Assembly (NCBI RefSeq): GCF_022538055.1
Contig: NZ_JAKZAM010000012.1
Coordinates: 85,814 to 149,813, forward strand
DNA length: 64,000 bases
Direction of reading: 5' to 3'
DNA from: Cognataquiflexum nitidum
GTDB taxonomy: Bacteria; Bacteroidota; Bacteroidia; Cytophagales; Cyclobacteriaceae
Below the pieces are notes generated by a model that saw only the letters and a program-made list of their open reading frames with translations, was not told the DNA's origin and did no database searches. Each line of letters begins with the position of its first letter. The first letter of the stretch is position 1. The position numbers and the translations under genes are program-made. Below are positions 37,220 to 45,132 of the stretch, piece by piece.

Positions 37220-38737
37220 ATGAACAATGCCAAAAAAAACTATCCAACTCTCTACCAGGTCAACACCAGGGTTTGGCTTAATTTCCTTTCCAAAAAACTT
37301 GGCAAAAAGGCCATGTTGGATGATATCCCGAATGAGGAGTTGGACCATATCAAGGACATGGGATTTGAGTGGGTATGGCTGCTGGGTATCTGGCAAACAG
37401 GGATTAAGGGAAAAGAAATCTCGCGGACCAATCCTGATTGGCTGGAGGAATTTGAAAAAACCCTTCCTGACCTCAAAATGGGAGATATTGAAGGGTCGGT
37501 ATTTGCAGTTTCTGCCTACGAAGTCCATAAGGATTTGGGAGGAAATGAGGCACTCTCACGCCTCCGAGAAAAAATGAAAGAAAGAGGATTGAATCTGATG
37601 TTGGATTTTGTCCCCAACCATACCGCCATAGACCATGAATGGGTCCAAAAACACCCAGAATTTTATATCGAAGGCAATGAAGTGGACCTAAAAAGGGAAC
37701 CGCATAATTATAAACCTATCGAGGTAAAGAAAAAAGAAAGGGCTTTTGCCCACGGTCGAGATCCATTCTTTCCATGCTGGCCTGATACCCTTCAGCTGAA
37801 TTATGCCAATCCTGAACTGCAACAAGCTATGATCAGGGAACTTGAAAAAATCTCCTGTCTCTGTGACGGAGTACGCTGTGACATGGCCATGTTAGTCACC
37901 CCCTCAGTATTTGAGAAAACATGGAAAAGAGGCTGTGGCATTTTTTGGCCAAAAGCAATCCAAAAAATCAAATCAACAAACCCTTCCTTTAAGTTCATTG
38001 CCGAAGTATACTGGAACATGGAATGGGAACTTCAGCTCCAGGGGTTTGACTTTACCTATGACAAAAGATTACTGGACAGGCTTGTCGAGGGTAAATCCCG
38101 GCCTGTTCGAGATCATCTAAAAGCGGAGTTGGAGTACCAAAGCCGGACTGTCCACTTTCTTGAAAACCACGACGAATCAAGGGCTGCTTTCACCTTTGAC
38201 CAAACGAAACATGAAGCCGCCGCCATCATCACCTACTTCTCACCGGGTCTGCGATTTTTCCATCAAGGACAGCTCGAAGGTAAGAGAACACACATTTCTT
38301 CCCACTTGGTACGTGGGCCGCACGAACCCGTGGACCCTATCCTCTATCGGTTTTACAGCAGGTTGTTAGAAGTACTCAAAAACCCGCTTTTTGAAAAAGG
38401 CCGTTGGAAACTCCTTGACACCAAGGCAACCTGGTTCGGAAACGGTACCTGGGAATCATTTATCGCCTATTCTTGGGAAGGGCCTCAAAGCAAGACAGGA
38501 GTTGTGGTGGTGAATTACGCCCCATATTCCAGTCAGTGCTTTCTTCAGTTGCCATTACCCTATCTGGCAGACAAAAAATGGAAGCTTCAAAATATGATGG
38601 GAAATGAATATTATGAAAGAGACGGAAATAGCTTGCTTTCACAAGGCCTCTTCCTAGATATGCCTGCCTGGCATTACCATGTATTTGAATTTAAACAATT
38701 GAAAAATCCTGATTCGCTGTCCGGTAGCTTGGCTTAA
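37220..38737 (+). CDS. GH13 alpha-amylase-family glycosidase, cytoplasmic
   Basis: 505 aa (beta/alpha)8-barrel enzyme. All four GH13 regions are present: DFVPNHTA (I), GVRCDMAM with nucleophile Asp (II), FIAEVYWNME with acid/base Glu (III) and FLENHDESRA with the transition-state Asp (IV). The N-terminus PTLYQVNTRVWLNFLS is typical of standalone alpha-glucan enzymes. There is no signal peptide from ATG 37220, so it acts in the cytoplasm; a GTG at 37175 would add a 15-residue hydrophobic stretch and is less likely. Specific activity (amylase, maltosidase or trehalose-related) cannot be assigned. No starch-locus partners adjoin it. Confidence 0.87.
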   Translation: MNNAKKNYPTLYQVNTRVWLNFLSKKLGKKAMLDDIPNEELDHIKDMGFEWVWLLGIWQTGIKGKEISRTNPDWLEEFEKTLPDLKMGDIEGSVFAVSAYEVHKDLGGNEALSRLREKMKERGLNLMLDFVPNHTAIDHEWVQKHPEFYIEGNEVDLKREPHNYKPIEVKKKERAFAHGRDPFFPCWPDTLQLNYANPELQQAMIRELEKISCLCDGVRCDMAMLVTPSVFEKTWKRGCGIFWPKAIQKIKSTNPSFKFIAEVYWNMEWELQLQGFDFTYDKRLLDRLVEGKSRPVRDHLKAELEYQSRTVHFLENHDESRAAFTFDQTKHEAAAIITYFSPGLRFFHQGQLEGKRTHISSHLVRGPHEPVDPILYRFYSRLLEVLKNPLFEKGRWKLLDTKATWFGNGTWESFIAYSWEGPQSKTGVVVVNYAPYSSQCFLQLPLPYLADKKWKLQNMMGNEYYERDGNSLLSQGLFLDMPAWHYHVFEFKQLKNPDSLSGSLA

Positions 38738-38883
38738 ACTTTCTACATCAATACCTGTAGCAATTGTTTTTTCGATCAAAAGGCATTAACAGTAAATTTG
38801 ATAATTTTGATTCTAAGAGGTTTCTAATGAAATCAGGTCTAAAATTGTATCCTAAAATTTTCTTTTCCCAAATTCCAATCCAT

Positions 38884-39597
38884 ATGGATAGACTGAAAAT
38901 ACTTTTTTTGCTGTTTTTCCTGCTTCTCAGCGGAACTTCAAATGCCCAAATAATTATCGCGCTGTTGTTTGGGGACGCGCTAAATACCGAAAAAATTGAA
39001 TTTGGGGTTACCGGTGGATTAAACAGATCCAATTTCAATGAATACAACGACTCTGAAGGATTAAATAATTTCAATGTTGGACTATACTTTCACCTTATGC
39101 TTAGTGAAAACTCATTTATCAGTACCGGCGCACTCCTCAAATCCAATGTCGGTGCTACTGGAATGCCAACATATACGACAGACGACGCCGGCTTTGATGC
39201 GCTTTTCAGAGAGGCAACACTTACTACCAAAGTCAATGTCATCTACCTGCCTGTTATGTTTCAGCAGCGGATCCGAAACAGAATTGTTCTGGAAGGAGGA
39301 GTCCAACCTGGAATCCGTACAAGGGTTTTTGATTACTTTGATTTGGAAAGTAACGGTGGCAATCTTGAATTTACAAAGAATGTCAGCAACGATTTTACAA
39401 GATTGGATTTTGGTTTTGTGGGAGGGATGGGATACAAACTTAAAAATGACCTGAAAAGCATGAGTGTAGGGATCCTTTACTATCAGGGAATTGTGGACGT
39501 CAAGAAAAACACTGATGCAATTGTTAACAATTCATCGCTGAATATCTACTTAAGGATTCCGATAGGTTCAGGATCTGCCAAACCCGCTAAAGATTAA
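38884..39597 (+). CDS. Outer-membrane beta-barrel protein (PorT-like)
   Basis: 237 aa from ATG 38884: signal peptide (LKILFLLFFLLLSGTSNAQ) followed by amphipathic strands typical of the OMP_b-brl_2 family (FGVTGGLNRSNFNE, NVGLYFHLMLSENSFISTGA, LTTKVNVIYLPVMFQ, IVLEGGVQPGIRTR, RLDFGFVGGMGYKL, VGILYYQGIVD). The final segment LNIYLRIPIG probably closes the barrel. Such small barrels often have no known cargo. A longer frame from 38764 lacks a signal peptide and is not preferred. It precedes the TIM-barrel lipoprotein by 27 bp, so the two are likely co-transcribed. Confidence 0.72.
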   Translation: MDRLKILFLLFFLLLSGTSNAQIIIALLFGDALNTEKIEFGVTGGLNRSNFNEYNDSEGLNNFNVGLYFHLMLSENSFISTGALLKSNVGATGMPTYTTDDAGFDALFREATLTTKVNVIYLPVMFQQRIRNRIVLEGGVQPGIRTRVFDYFDLESNGGNLEFTKNVSNDFTRLDFGFVGGMGYKLKNDLKSMSVGILYYQGIVDVKKNTDAIVNNSSLNIYLRIPIGSGSAKPAKD

Positions 39598-39624
39598 AAA
39601 CCAGACCATTAGCATTTAGACCCT

Positions 39625-40818
39625 ATGAAAACAAGCCCATTTATAATCCTTTTAATTTGGTCTTTCTCCTGTAAGCAAGCTTTAGAGAAAACCCAACCTT
39701 TCATCAAAGGTGTCTATGGTAATCCCGCTACACTTTTGGATGCGGGATACAGGTTTGATTCCTTGGGAATGAATGCGGTATTTGTCAGAAGCATTTCCCT
39801 AAATAGGGAGTTTTATAATACAGCCCGCCAACAAGGTGCTAAGGTTTTTGTAGAGTTTCCGACACTCAATGGAAAAGAATACCTTCAGGACCACCCTGAA
39901 GCTTGGCCGATTACCGACAAAGGCAAAAAAGCGGAACCTGCAGACTGGTTTATGGGGATTTGCCCTACCGATCCGAATTTTAAAAATTTTAGAGAAGAAC
40001 AATTGAAAGATATCCTAGGGGAATTTGAAGTAGACGGAATTTTTTTAGACTATGTGCATTGGCACGCCCAGTTTGAAACCAAAAATCCCATCCTCCCCGA
40101 AACCTGTTTTTGTGATCGCTGTACCGGTCAATTTGGGGAAAGTATGCGAAAAAAAATTCCAGGTGACAGCGCCCAACACAAAGCCGAATGGATTTTGAAC
40201 CATGCTGATAAAGAATGGAGAAATTGGAGAAGCGGGGTATTGAATGGATGGGTCCGGGATATGGGATCAGTATTGCATGAAATCCAGCCCAATGCAAAAT
40301 TGGGTGTGTTTTATTGCTCTTGGTATCCAACAGATTACGACTCTGCACTTTACCGAATTTTGGGTATTGACCCAAAGGCATTTTCAGAAATGGCTGACGT
40401 GATGTCACCGATGTTGTTTCACAAAATGAAGGAAAGGCCAACCACTTGGGTAGGGGATTATGTGAAATGGCTGGGGGATTTGATCGGGATAAGAGACATG
40501 GGGTCCAAGTCTGGAGACTTGAACCAAAGATATAAGTCTGAAGAACAAGCGGATCGGTCCAAGCCTGAAGACTTGAACCAAGGATTTAATGACGTGTATA
40601 AGTCCAAGTCCGAAGACTTGAACTATACTCAAATATGGCCTATAGTCCAATCCCACAACAGTCCGGATACTGTCAGTCCGGAAGAATTTAGGAAAGTTAT
40701 GATAGAAGGTTCGAGAACACCTGCATCCGGCATTATGATGTTTTCGGACCAATCGCTTGTCGAAAACCCGAACAAAATAAATGTGATGAAAAAACTTTAC
40801 AGGGAGGAAATCAACTAA
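39625..40818 (+). CDS. TIM-barrel glycosyl-hydrolase-like lipoprotein carrying an in-frame palindromic repeat insert
   Basis: 397 aa. A short signal peptide ends in the lipobox WSFSC. The fold looks like a glycoside-hydrolase-like barrel: FIKGVYGNPATLLDAGYRFD, GMNAVFVRSISLNREF, GAKVFVEFPTL, VDGIFLDYVHWHAQFE (candidate catalytic Asp), CFCDRCTGQFGESM (CxxC pair), NAKLGVFYCSW, FSEMADVMSPMLFHKM, and a final TQIWPIVQSHNSPDTVSP with MMFSDQSL. Between WLGDLIGIRD and TQIWPIVQ lies a foreign-looking stretch of about 45 residues with SKSGDLN, SKPEDLN and SKSEDLN, encoded by three palindromes of the hutH-hutI array family. The barrel looks complete on both sides, so the protein is probably still made. 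Enzyme activity is not established. Confidence 0.7.
   Translation: MKTSPFIILLIWSFSCKQALEKTQPFIKGVYGNPATLLDAGYRFDSLGMNAVFVRSISLNREFYNTARQQGAKVFVEFPTLNGKEYLQDHPEAWPITDKGKKAEPADWFMGICPTDPNFKNFREEQLKDILGEFEVDGIFLDYVHWHAQFETKNPILPETCFCDRCTGQFGESMRKKIPGDSAQHKAEWILNHADKEWRNWRSGVLNGWVRDMGSVLHEIQPNAKLGVFYCSWYPTDYDSALYRILGIDPKAFSEMADVMSPMLFHKMKERPTTWVGDYVKWLGDLIGIRDMGSKSGDLNQRYKSEEQADRSKPEDLNQGFNDVYKSKSEDLNYTQIWPIVQSHNSPDTVSPEEFRKVMIEGSRTPASGIMMFSDQSLVENPNKINVMKKLYREEIN
40502..40625 (-). repeat. Three in-frame palindromic repeats inside the lipoprotein gene
   Basis: Palindromes at 40502-40525, 40556-40579 and 40601-40625 belong to the array family at 25178-26790 but lie in reverse orientation. The 24 bases 40602-40625 are the exact reverse complement of 25372-25395. 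Offsets (54 and 45 bp) are multiples of three, and all copies are read in the same frame, as SK(S/P)(G/E)DLN. Confidence 0.85.
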
Positions 40819-40852
40819 GAAATAAACTCATTGATTGGTTTCATTTGGAATC

Positions 40853-41293
40853 TCAACCCCTTTTCTTCAAAAAACCAATCCATTCTTCCAGTTTTATTTT
40901 CATGGCTACCAATTCCTCCATCTTGAGCTCATCAGGGGAAATGTCCGCCATCAGGCTGAAAGGAATATGGGCGGCTTCGGCTTTCATTGTGCTTCCTTTT
41001 TCAGTAAGTCTGACAATGACTTTCCGCTCATCTTCTTCAGACCGAATCCTGGAAACCAATCCTAATGTCTCCATCCGCTTCAAAAGCGGCGTCACTGTAT
41101 TGGTATTCAAAATCAACTTATGGGCAATGTCATTGACAGAAATCCCATCCTCCTCCCAAAGAATCAACAACACCAAATACTGAGGATATGTAATCCCAAG
41201 CTTGTCCAGGTGGGGTTGGTATTCCCTGATGATCAACCTTGAGGCTGCATACAATGGGAAACAAATCTGATTATCAAGTTTTAGTTGCTCCAT
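40853..41293 (-). CDS. MarR-family regulator of the OhrR type
   Basis: 146 aa winged-helix regulator. The N-terminus MEQLKLDNQICFPLYAASRL has the lone Cys11 in the position of the peroxide-sensing Cys of OhrR, followed by TYPQYLVLLILWEEDGISVN and the recognition part NTNTVTPLLKRMETLGLVSR with DERKVIV. OhrR proteins release DNA when this Cys is oxidised by organic hydroperoxides. It is the last of four minus-strand genes with glutathione peroxidase, an Old Yellow Enzyme-like protein and DoxX, which fits peroxide control. A 275-bp gap precedes it, so it may also have its own promoter. Confidence 0.87.
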   Translation of the reverse strand: MEQLKLDNQICFPLYAASRLIIREYQPHLDKLGITYPQYLVLLILWEEDGISVNDIAHKLILNTNTVTPLLKRMETLGLVSRIRSEEDERKVIVRLTEKGSTMKAEAAHIPFSLMADISPDELKMEELVAMKIKLEEWIGFLKKRG

Positions 41294-41568
41294 TTTATTT
41301 AAATTATCGAACGCCTTATCAGTTTATTAACATTTGCCTAATCCAATGGAATAGATATTTAAATCGATATTGATTGCTACTAGATATTAGTTGATACTTT
41401 TAATCAGTCGGGCATTGATTATTCCCATTTGAGAAGAAATGTCTAACCCAATAACCATTGGTTACTTCATCAATATCTATCAATATCAAATATCAATGAA
41501 TACCTAAATAAGCTTGGTTTACAATTAATTAACCAGCAAAGGAATCGCATATAAATCAATTCACTCTT

Positions 41569-42006
41569 CTAATTTTTATTTCTCCAAGCCCGCAAAGCGC
41601 CTGTAGACCACAATGCCATCACTATCAAAACCGGCTGAAAGAACAAGCGGATAAATCGCGCCTTTTCTGTATCCAAGCCAAAGGCATCAATCCCATTGAC
41701 ATACTGCGAAACGTTGCCCGGAAAAATCAGCACAAAGAAAAGCGCAACTACCCAACCGACTTGTACCCTTTTCGAAGAAAGGAAAAGCAGGGATGCTCCA
41801 AGAAGGATTTCCACTATTCCTGAAAGAATAACAACAAGGTCGGGATCCATAGGAACCCAAGATGGCACCTGTGCCAAAAACTCACCCCGATTAAACGAGA
41901 GGTGACTGATGCCTGCAAAAAGCAAAAAACTACCTAGTATGATCCTGACAATAGTCTTTCCAAAATTGGTTTTGGGCTGAATGGCGGGGTTGAATATTGA
42001 TTCCAT
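41569..42006 (-). CDS. DoxX-family membrane protein
   Basis: 145 aa with four predicted TM helices (IVRIILGSFLLFAGISHL, LVVILSGIVEILLGASLLFL, GWVVALFFVLIFPGNVSQY, LFFQPVLIVMALWST), the DoxX-like layout. Related proteins have been tied to redox balance or quinone/thiosulfate chemistry, but most are uncharacterised. It sits 32 bp after the Old Yellow Enzyme-like gene and is probably co-transcribed with it and the upstream glutathione peroxidase, suggesting a part in oxidative stress. Confidence 0.8.
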   Translation of the reverse strand: MESIFNPAIQPKTNFGKTIVRIILGSFLLFAGISHLSFNRGEFLAQVPSWVPMDPDLVVILSGIVEILLGASLLFLSSKRVQVGWVVALFFVLIFPGNVSQYVNGIDAFGLDTEKARFIRLFFQPVLIVMALWSTGALRAWRNKN

Positions 42007-42038
42007 GATTTTTGATGATTTAAGATTGAAAATAAAAA

Positions 42039-43277
42039 TCAGGATGCCCTTTCCTTAAATGCCCCTTTTCTTTTAAATATCAGTTTATAAGCAAATTTCA
42101 GAAATACAACAAAGGCTGATAATTTTGGCTTTGGTTCCATTCCTTTGCCCATTCTTTCCAGTTGTTCGCGGTACCACACAGTCTCCATCACGCCCATTTT
42201 GTCTATGGGTCCGATTCCGGTTTTGATGGGTTGGATAGATATTTTGGGAGATTGTCCATTCAGGAGCCTGAGAGGTGCATCCGGTTCTACGGCGATTAAC
42301 CTTGCCAAACCTACAAAATCCACATTTCCTGATTGAATGGCATCTGCCATACCTTCATAGCTTTTAAACCCACCTGTTACTACCAAAGGTAGTTTAACTG
42401 CCTTTCTTGCTTTGTCCGCAAAATCCATAAAATAGGCTTCCCTTTTTTGGGTGCTTTCCTTCCATTTGGTTCCCATCATCGCAGGGGCTTCGTAGGTACC
42501 GCCGGATATTTCTATCAGGTCAATGCCTACCGATTCCAATGCCTTAATGGTTTCTAAAGATTCCTCATCCGTAAAACCCCCTCGTTGAAAATCAGCCGAA
42601 TTGAGTTTGATTCCGATTGGAAAATCAATTCCGACAGCATCCCGCATGGCCTGATAGACTTCCAATACAAACCTTCTGCGTCTGTCTGGGTCACCTCCCC
42701 ACTTATCAGTTCGCTGATTATGATGGGGAGAAAGAAACTGACTGACCAAATACCCATGGGCACCATGAATCTGAACCCCCGAAAACCCGGCTTCCTTTAC
42801 CATTTTCGCTGCAAAGGAGAACCTTTTGATCAGATCCTGGATTTCCGCATCGGTCAGTTCCCTCGGGGTATTGAAAAAAGACTGCATGTCCTTCCTAAAA
42901 GGAATAGCCGAAGGAGAAACTGTCTCTTTGTTCAGTCCCTTGGGTGCCTGCTTTCCGGGATGGTTCAATTGAACCCAGCAATGTGTCCCGTTGGCAGTGG
43001 CGTTTTTGGCCCAAGTTTTCAAACCTTCCAATCCAGAGGTGTTTTCGATCACCACATTTCCCGGCTCGCCAAGTGCCCCTCTGTCAATCATGACATTCCC
43101 GGTGACACATAGCCCTATTCCTCCATCTGCCCATTTGCGATAAAGGAGATCAAGCATTGGCTTTGGCGATCCATCCTTATTGCCGAGTCCTTCACTCATG
43201 GCGGATTTGAAAAGTCTGTTTTTGATCAGCACGCCATTTGGAAGTGTAAATGGATGATTTAATGGATTTTCAGGCAT
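42039..43277 (-). CDS. NADH:flavin oxidoreductase, Old Yellow Enzyme-like
   Basis: 412 aa FMN-dependent TIM-barrel oxidoreductase. N-terminal FTLPNGVLIKNRLFKSAMSE and the HGAHGYLVSQFLSPHHNQRT region with RTDKWGG are the family signatures; VTGGFKSYEGMADAIQSG and DFVGLARLIAVEPDAP form the FMN phosphate site. It lacks the extra FAD/NADH domain of 2,4-dienoyl-CoA reductase (length 412, not about 650). Such enzymes reduce activated alkenes, quinones or nitro compounds. The gene lies between glutathione peroxidase and DoxX in the peroxide-linked cluster. Substrate unknown. Confidence 0.9.
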   Translation of the reverse strand: MPENPLNHPFTLPNGVLIKNRLFKSAMSEGLGNKDGSPKPMLDLLYRKWADGGIGLCVTGNVMIDRGALGEPGNVVIENTSGLEGLKTWAKNATANGTHCWVQLNHPGKQAPKGLNKETVSPSAIPFRKDMQSFFNTPRELTDAEIQDLIKRFSFAAKMVKEAGFSGVQIHGAHGYLVSQFLSPHHNQRTDKWGGDPDRRRRFVLEVYQAMRDAVGIDFPIGIKLNSADFQRGGFTDEESLETIKALESVGIDLIEISGGTYEAPAMMGTKWKESTQKREAYFMDFADKARKAVKLPLVVTGGFKSYEGMADAIQSGNVDFVGLARLIAVEPDAPLRLLNGQSPKISIQPIKTGIGPIDKMGVMETVWYREQLERMGKGMEPKPKLSAFVVFLKFAYKLIFKRKGAFKERAS

Positions 43278-43308
43278 TTTTGGAGGGAAAGAAATAAAAA
43301 CCGTATGA

Positions 43309-43791
43309 CTACTTTAAAATTTTTCTAAGGTATTTGTCGATTTCCTCAGGCTTGGTGATGGGTGAAAATCTCTTGACAGGTTTTCCATTTTCATCTACCA
43401 GAAACTTGGTAAAGTTCCACTTTATCCTTGATCCAAATATTCCACCCAATTCATTTTTGAGGTATTTGAATACAGGATGTGCGTTCTTTCCATTGACTTC
43501 GATTTTGGAAAACATGGGAAAGCTTACCCCATAATTCAGGAGGCATCCTTCTGCAATTTCCTTGGAATCTCCCGGTTCTTGATTCCCGAATTGGTTGCAG
43601 GGAAATCCAAGGATGACCAAGCCTTTGTCTTTGTACTTTTGGTTGAGTTTTTCCAAGCCTTCATATTGTGGTGTCAAGCCACATTGGCTTGCGGTATTGA
43701 CCACCAAAACTGTCTTTCCTTTAAACTCTGACATGGACACTTCTTTGCCTTGAAGGTTATAGGCAGATAAATCATAAAACTTGTTTTTCAT
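43309..43791 (-). CDS. Glutathione peroxidase family thiol peroxidase
   Basis: 160 aa from ATG 43791 (43800 is an alternative). Reduces hydroperoxides at Cys37 ([16 protein letters not shown]). The rest of the catalytic set is visible: Gln in [13 protein letters not shown] and Trp-Asn in [11 protein letters not shown]. Cys rather than selenocysteine, and the extra Cys in GFPCNQ, suggest a thioredoxin-dependent enzyme as in most bacteria. It leads the minus-strand cluster with the OYE-like, DoxX and OhrR-type genes, and two related 18-bp palindromes precede it. Confidence 0.93.
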   Translation of the reverse strand: MKNKFYDLSAYNLQGKEVSMSEFKGKTVLVVNTASQCGLTPQYEGLEKLNQKYKDKGLVILGFPCNQFGNQEPGDSKEIAEGCLLNYGVSFPMFSKIEVNGKNAHPVFKYLKNELGGIFGSRIKWNFTKFLVDENGKPVKRFSPITKPEEIDKYLRKILK

Positions 43792-43814
43792 AAATCGCAT
43801 TGTTAAAATTTTAT

Positions 43815-43832
43815 TATATCCTACGCGATATA
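43815..43832. promoter_or_regulatory. Candidate operator 1 upstream of glutathione peroxidase
   Basis: TATATC-CTACGC-GATATA. Partner of the site 34 bp away; the two share the pattern TATRTCSYAYRCGAYATA. It lies beside a minus-strand TATATTTA box, placing it over the promoter. Confidence 0.5.
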
Positions 43833-43848
43833 AATATAGGGTTTAATT

Positions 43849-43866
43849 TATGTCGCATACGACATA
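43849..43866. promoter_or_regulatory. Candidate operator 2 upstream of glutathione peroxidase
   Basis: TATGTCG-CATA-CGACATA, a 7-bp inverted repeat matching operator 1 at 14 of 18 bases if aligned end to end. Centre-to-centre spacing is 34 bp. Confidence 0.5.
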
Positions 43867-43920
43867 TTATAATGTAAATTCTTAGATTTTGTTTTTGAAC
43901 AAGAGAGAATAATTTTTTAA

Positions 43921-43951
43921 CAAAAAAAGAGGTCTGAAAAATCGGACCTCA
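43921..43951 (-). terminator. Terminator of the M42 peptidase gene
   Basis: 9-bp stem GAGGTCTGA/TCGGACCTC (one wobble) with a 4-base loop, followed on the minus strand by seven T. Confidence 0.75.
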
Positions 43952-43975
43952 GAATGGATTTTTTTTTAAACCTTC

Positions 43976-45028
43976 TCAATGACTCCAATCAAAACCATCA
44001 ATGTCCTCCAAACAAGCCTTTAGAAGCAGGATACTATTGGAGATATCTTCTTTGTGTGCCATTTCGATGACCTGATGCAAGTGACGTGTCGGTATGGAAA
44101 TCGCACCGGCGATAGCCCCTTGCTTGCCCATACGCTGTACTCCGGCGGTATCGGTACCTCCGGCGGTTAGGATTTCAGGTTGCCATTTGATCTGATGCTG
44201 ATCGGCGGTATGCTTCATAAAAGCCACCATTCTATAATCGCAGATAGTCGAAGCATCCATGATTTTGATGGCAGTTCCTTTACCCAATTGGGTTACCTTT
44301 TCGTGAGGTTGAGCTCCCGGTACATCAAAGGCAATAGTTGTATCCAAAGCTATCCCAAAATCAGGGTTGATGCCATGCGCTGCAACATTTGCTCCGCGAA
44401 GACCCACTTCTTCCTGCACGGTAAATGTAGCATACAGGTCATAGGCCGGATTGTCCAATACCCTCAAGGTCTCCAAAAGTATAAAAACCGCCACCCTGTT
44501 GTCGATAGATTTACAGTTGACACAGGCACCCATTTCGATCAGTTCCCTGTCTCTTGTGATTGGATTTCCTATGGTTACGTATTTTTCTACTTCCTCTTTT
44601 TCCATGCCCAAGTCAATAAAAAAGTCAGTGATCTGAGGTAGTTTATTTCTTTCGTCCGCAGTCATGACATGGATGGGTTTGCTACCCATGACTCCCACCA
44701 AATCCTTTTTGCCGTGGACGATAACGCGTTGGGCCGTCAGAGTTTTGGGATCAAAACCTCCCAAAGTATGGAATCTGACAAATCCTTTGTCATCTATATG
44801 TGTAACAATAAATCCAATTTCATCCATATGCGCAGCTACCATCACTCTTTTGACATCAGGATTTTTCTTGGATTTTTTGATAGCAATGACGCTGCCCATG
44901 TTGTCCGTCCTGACCTCATCCGCAAGAGGCGTCACCAATTCGATGACCAAATCTCTTATTCTTTTTTCAAATCCCGGGGCACCGGCGATTTCACAAATCT
45001 TTTTGAGCAAGGGTACATTGACTTCCAT
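43976..45028 (-). CDS. M42-family metallopeptidase (cellulase M/endo-aminopeptidase type)
   Basis: 350 aa cytosolic zinc/cobalt aminopeptidase. Metal ligands and catalytic residues: VAAHMDEIGF near residue 67 (His, Asp), CKSIDNRVAVF near 178 (Asp), TVQEEVGLRGA near 212 (Glu pair), ALDTTIAFDVPG near 233 (Asp) and STRHLHQVIEM near 322 (His). M42 enzymes form tetrahedral dodecamers that trim peptides from the N-terminus. Length is normal. Monocistronic, ending in its own terminator. Confidence 0.93.
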   Translation of the reverse strand: MEVNVPLLKKICEIAGAPGFEKRIRDLVIELVTPLADEVRTDNMGSVIAIKKSKKNPDVKRVMVAAHMDEIGFIVTHIDDKGFVRFHTLGGFDPKTLTAQRVIVHGKKDLVGVMGSKPIHVMTADERNKLPQITDFFIDLGMEKEEVEKYVTIGNPITRDRELIEMGACVNCKSIDNRVAVFILLETLRVLDNPAYDLYATFTVQEEVGLRGANVAAHGINPDFGIALDTTIAFDVPGAQPHEKVTQLGKGTAIKIMDASTICDYRMVAFMKHTADQHQIKWQPEILTAGGTDTAGVQRMGKQGAIAGAISIPTRHLHQVIEMAHKEDISNSILLLKACLEDIDGFDWSH

Positions 45029-45132
45029 GATTATGGGTTTGATAAAGATGAATTTTAATTAAACAAACAATGACCAAAAACAAGTGCTTTGGGGACTTGA
45101 AGTTTGGTCATTGAATTAAGTATTGACAAAGA

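Noticed and set aside
37021..37233. 70-codon minus-strand frame before the GH13 gene
   Set aside because: It overlaps the GH13 start antisense and shows no conserved features.
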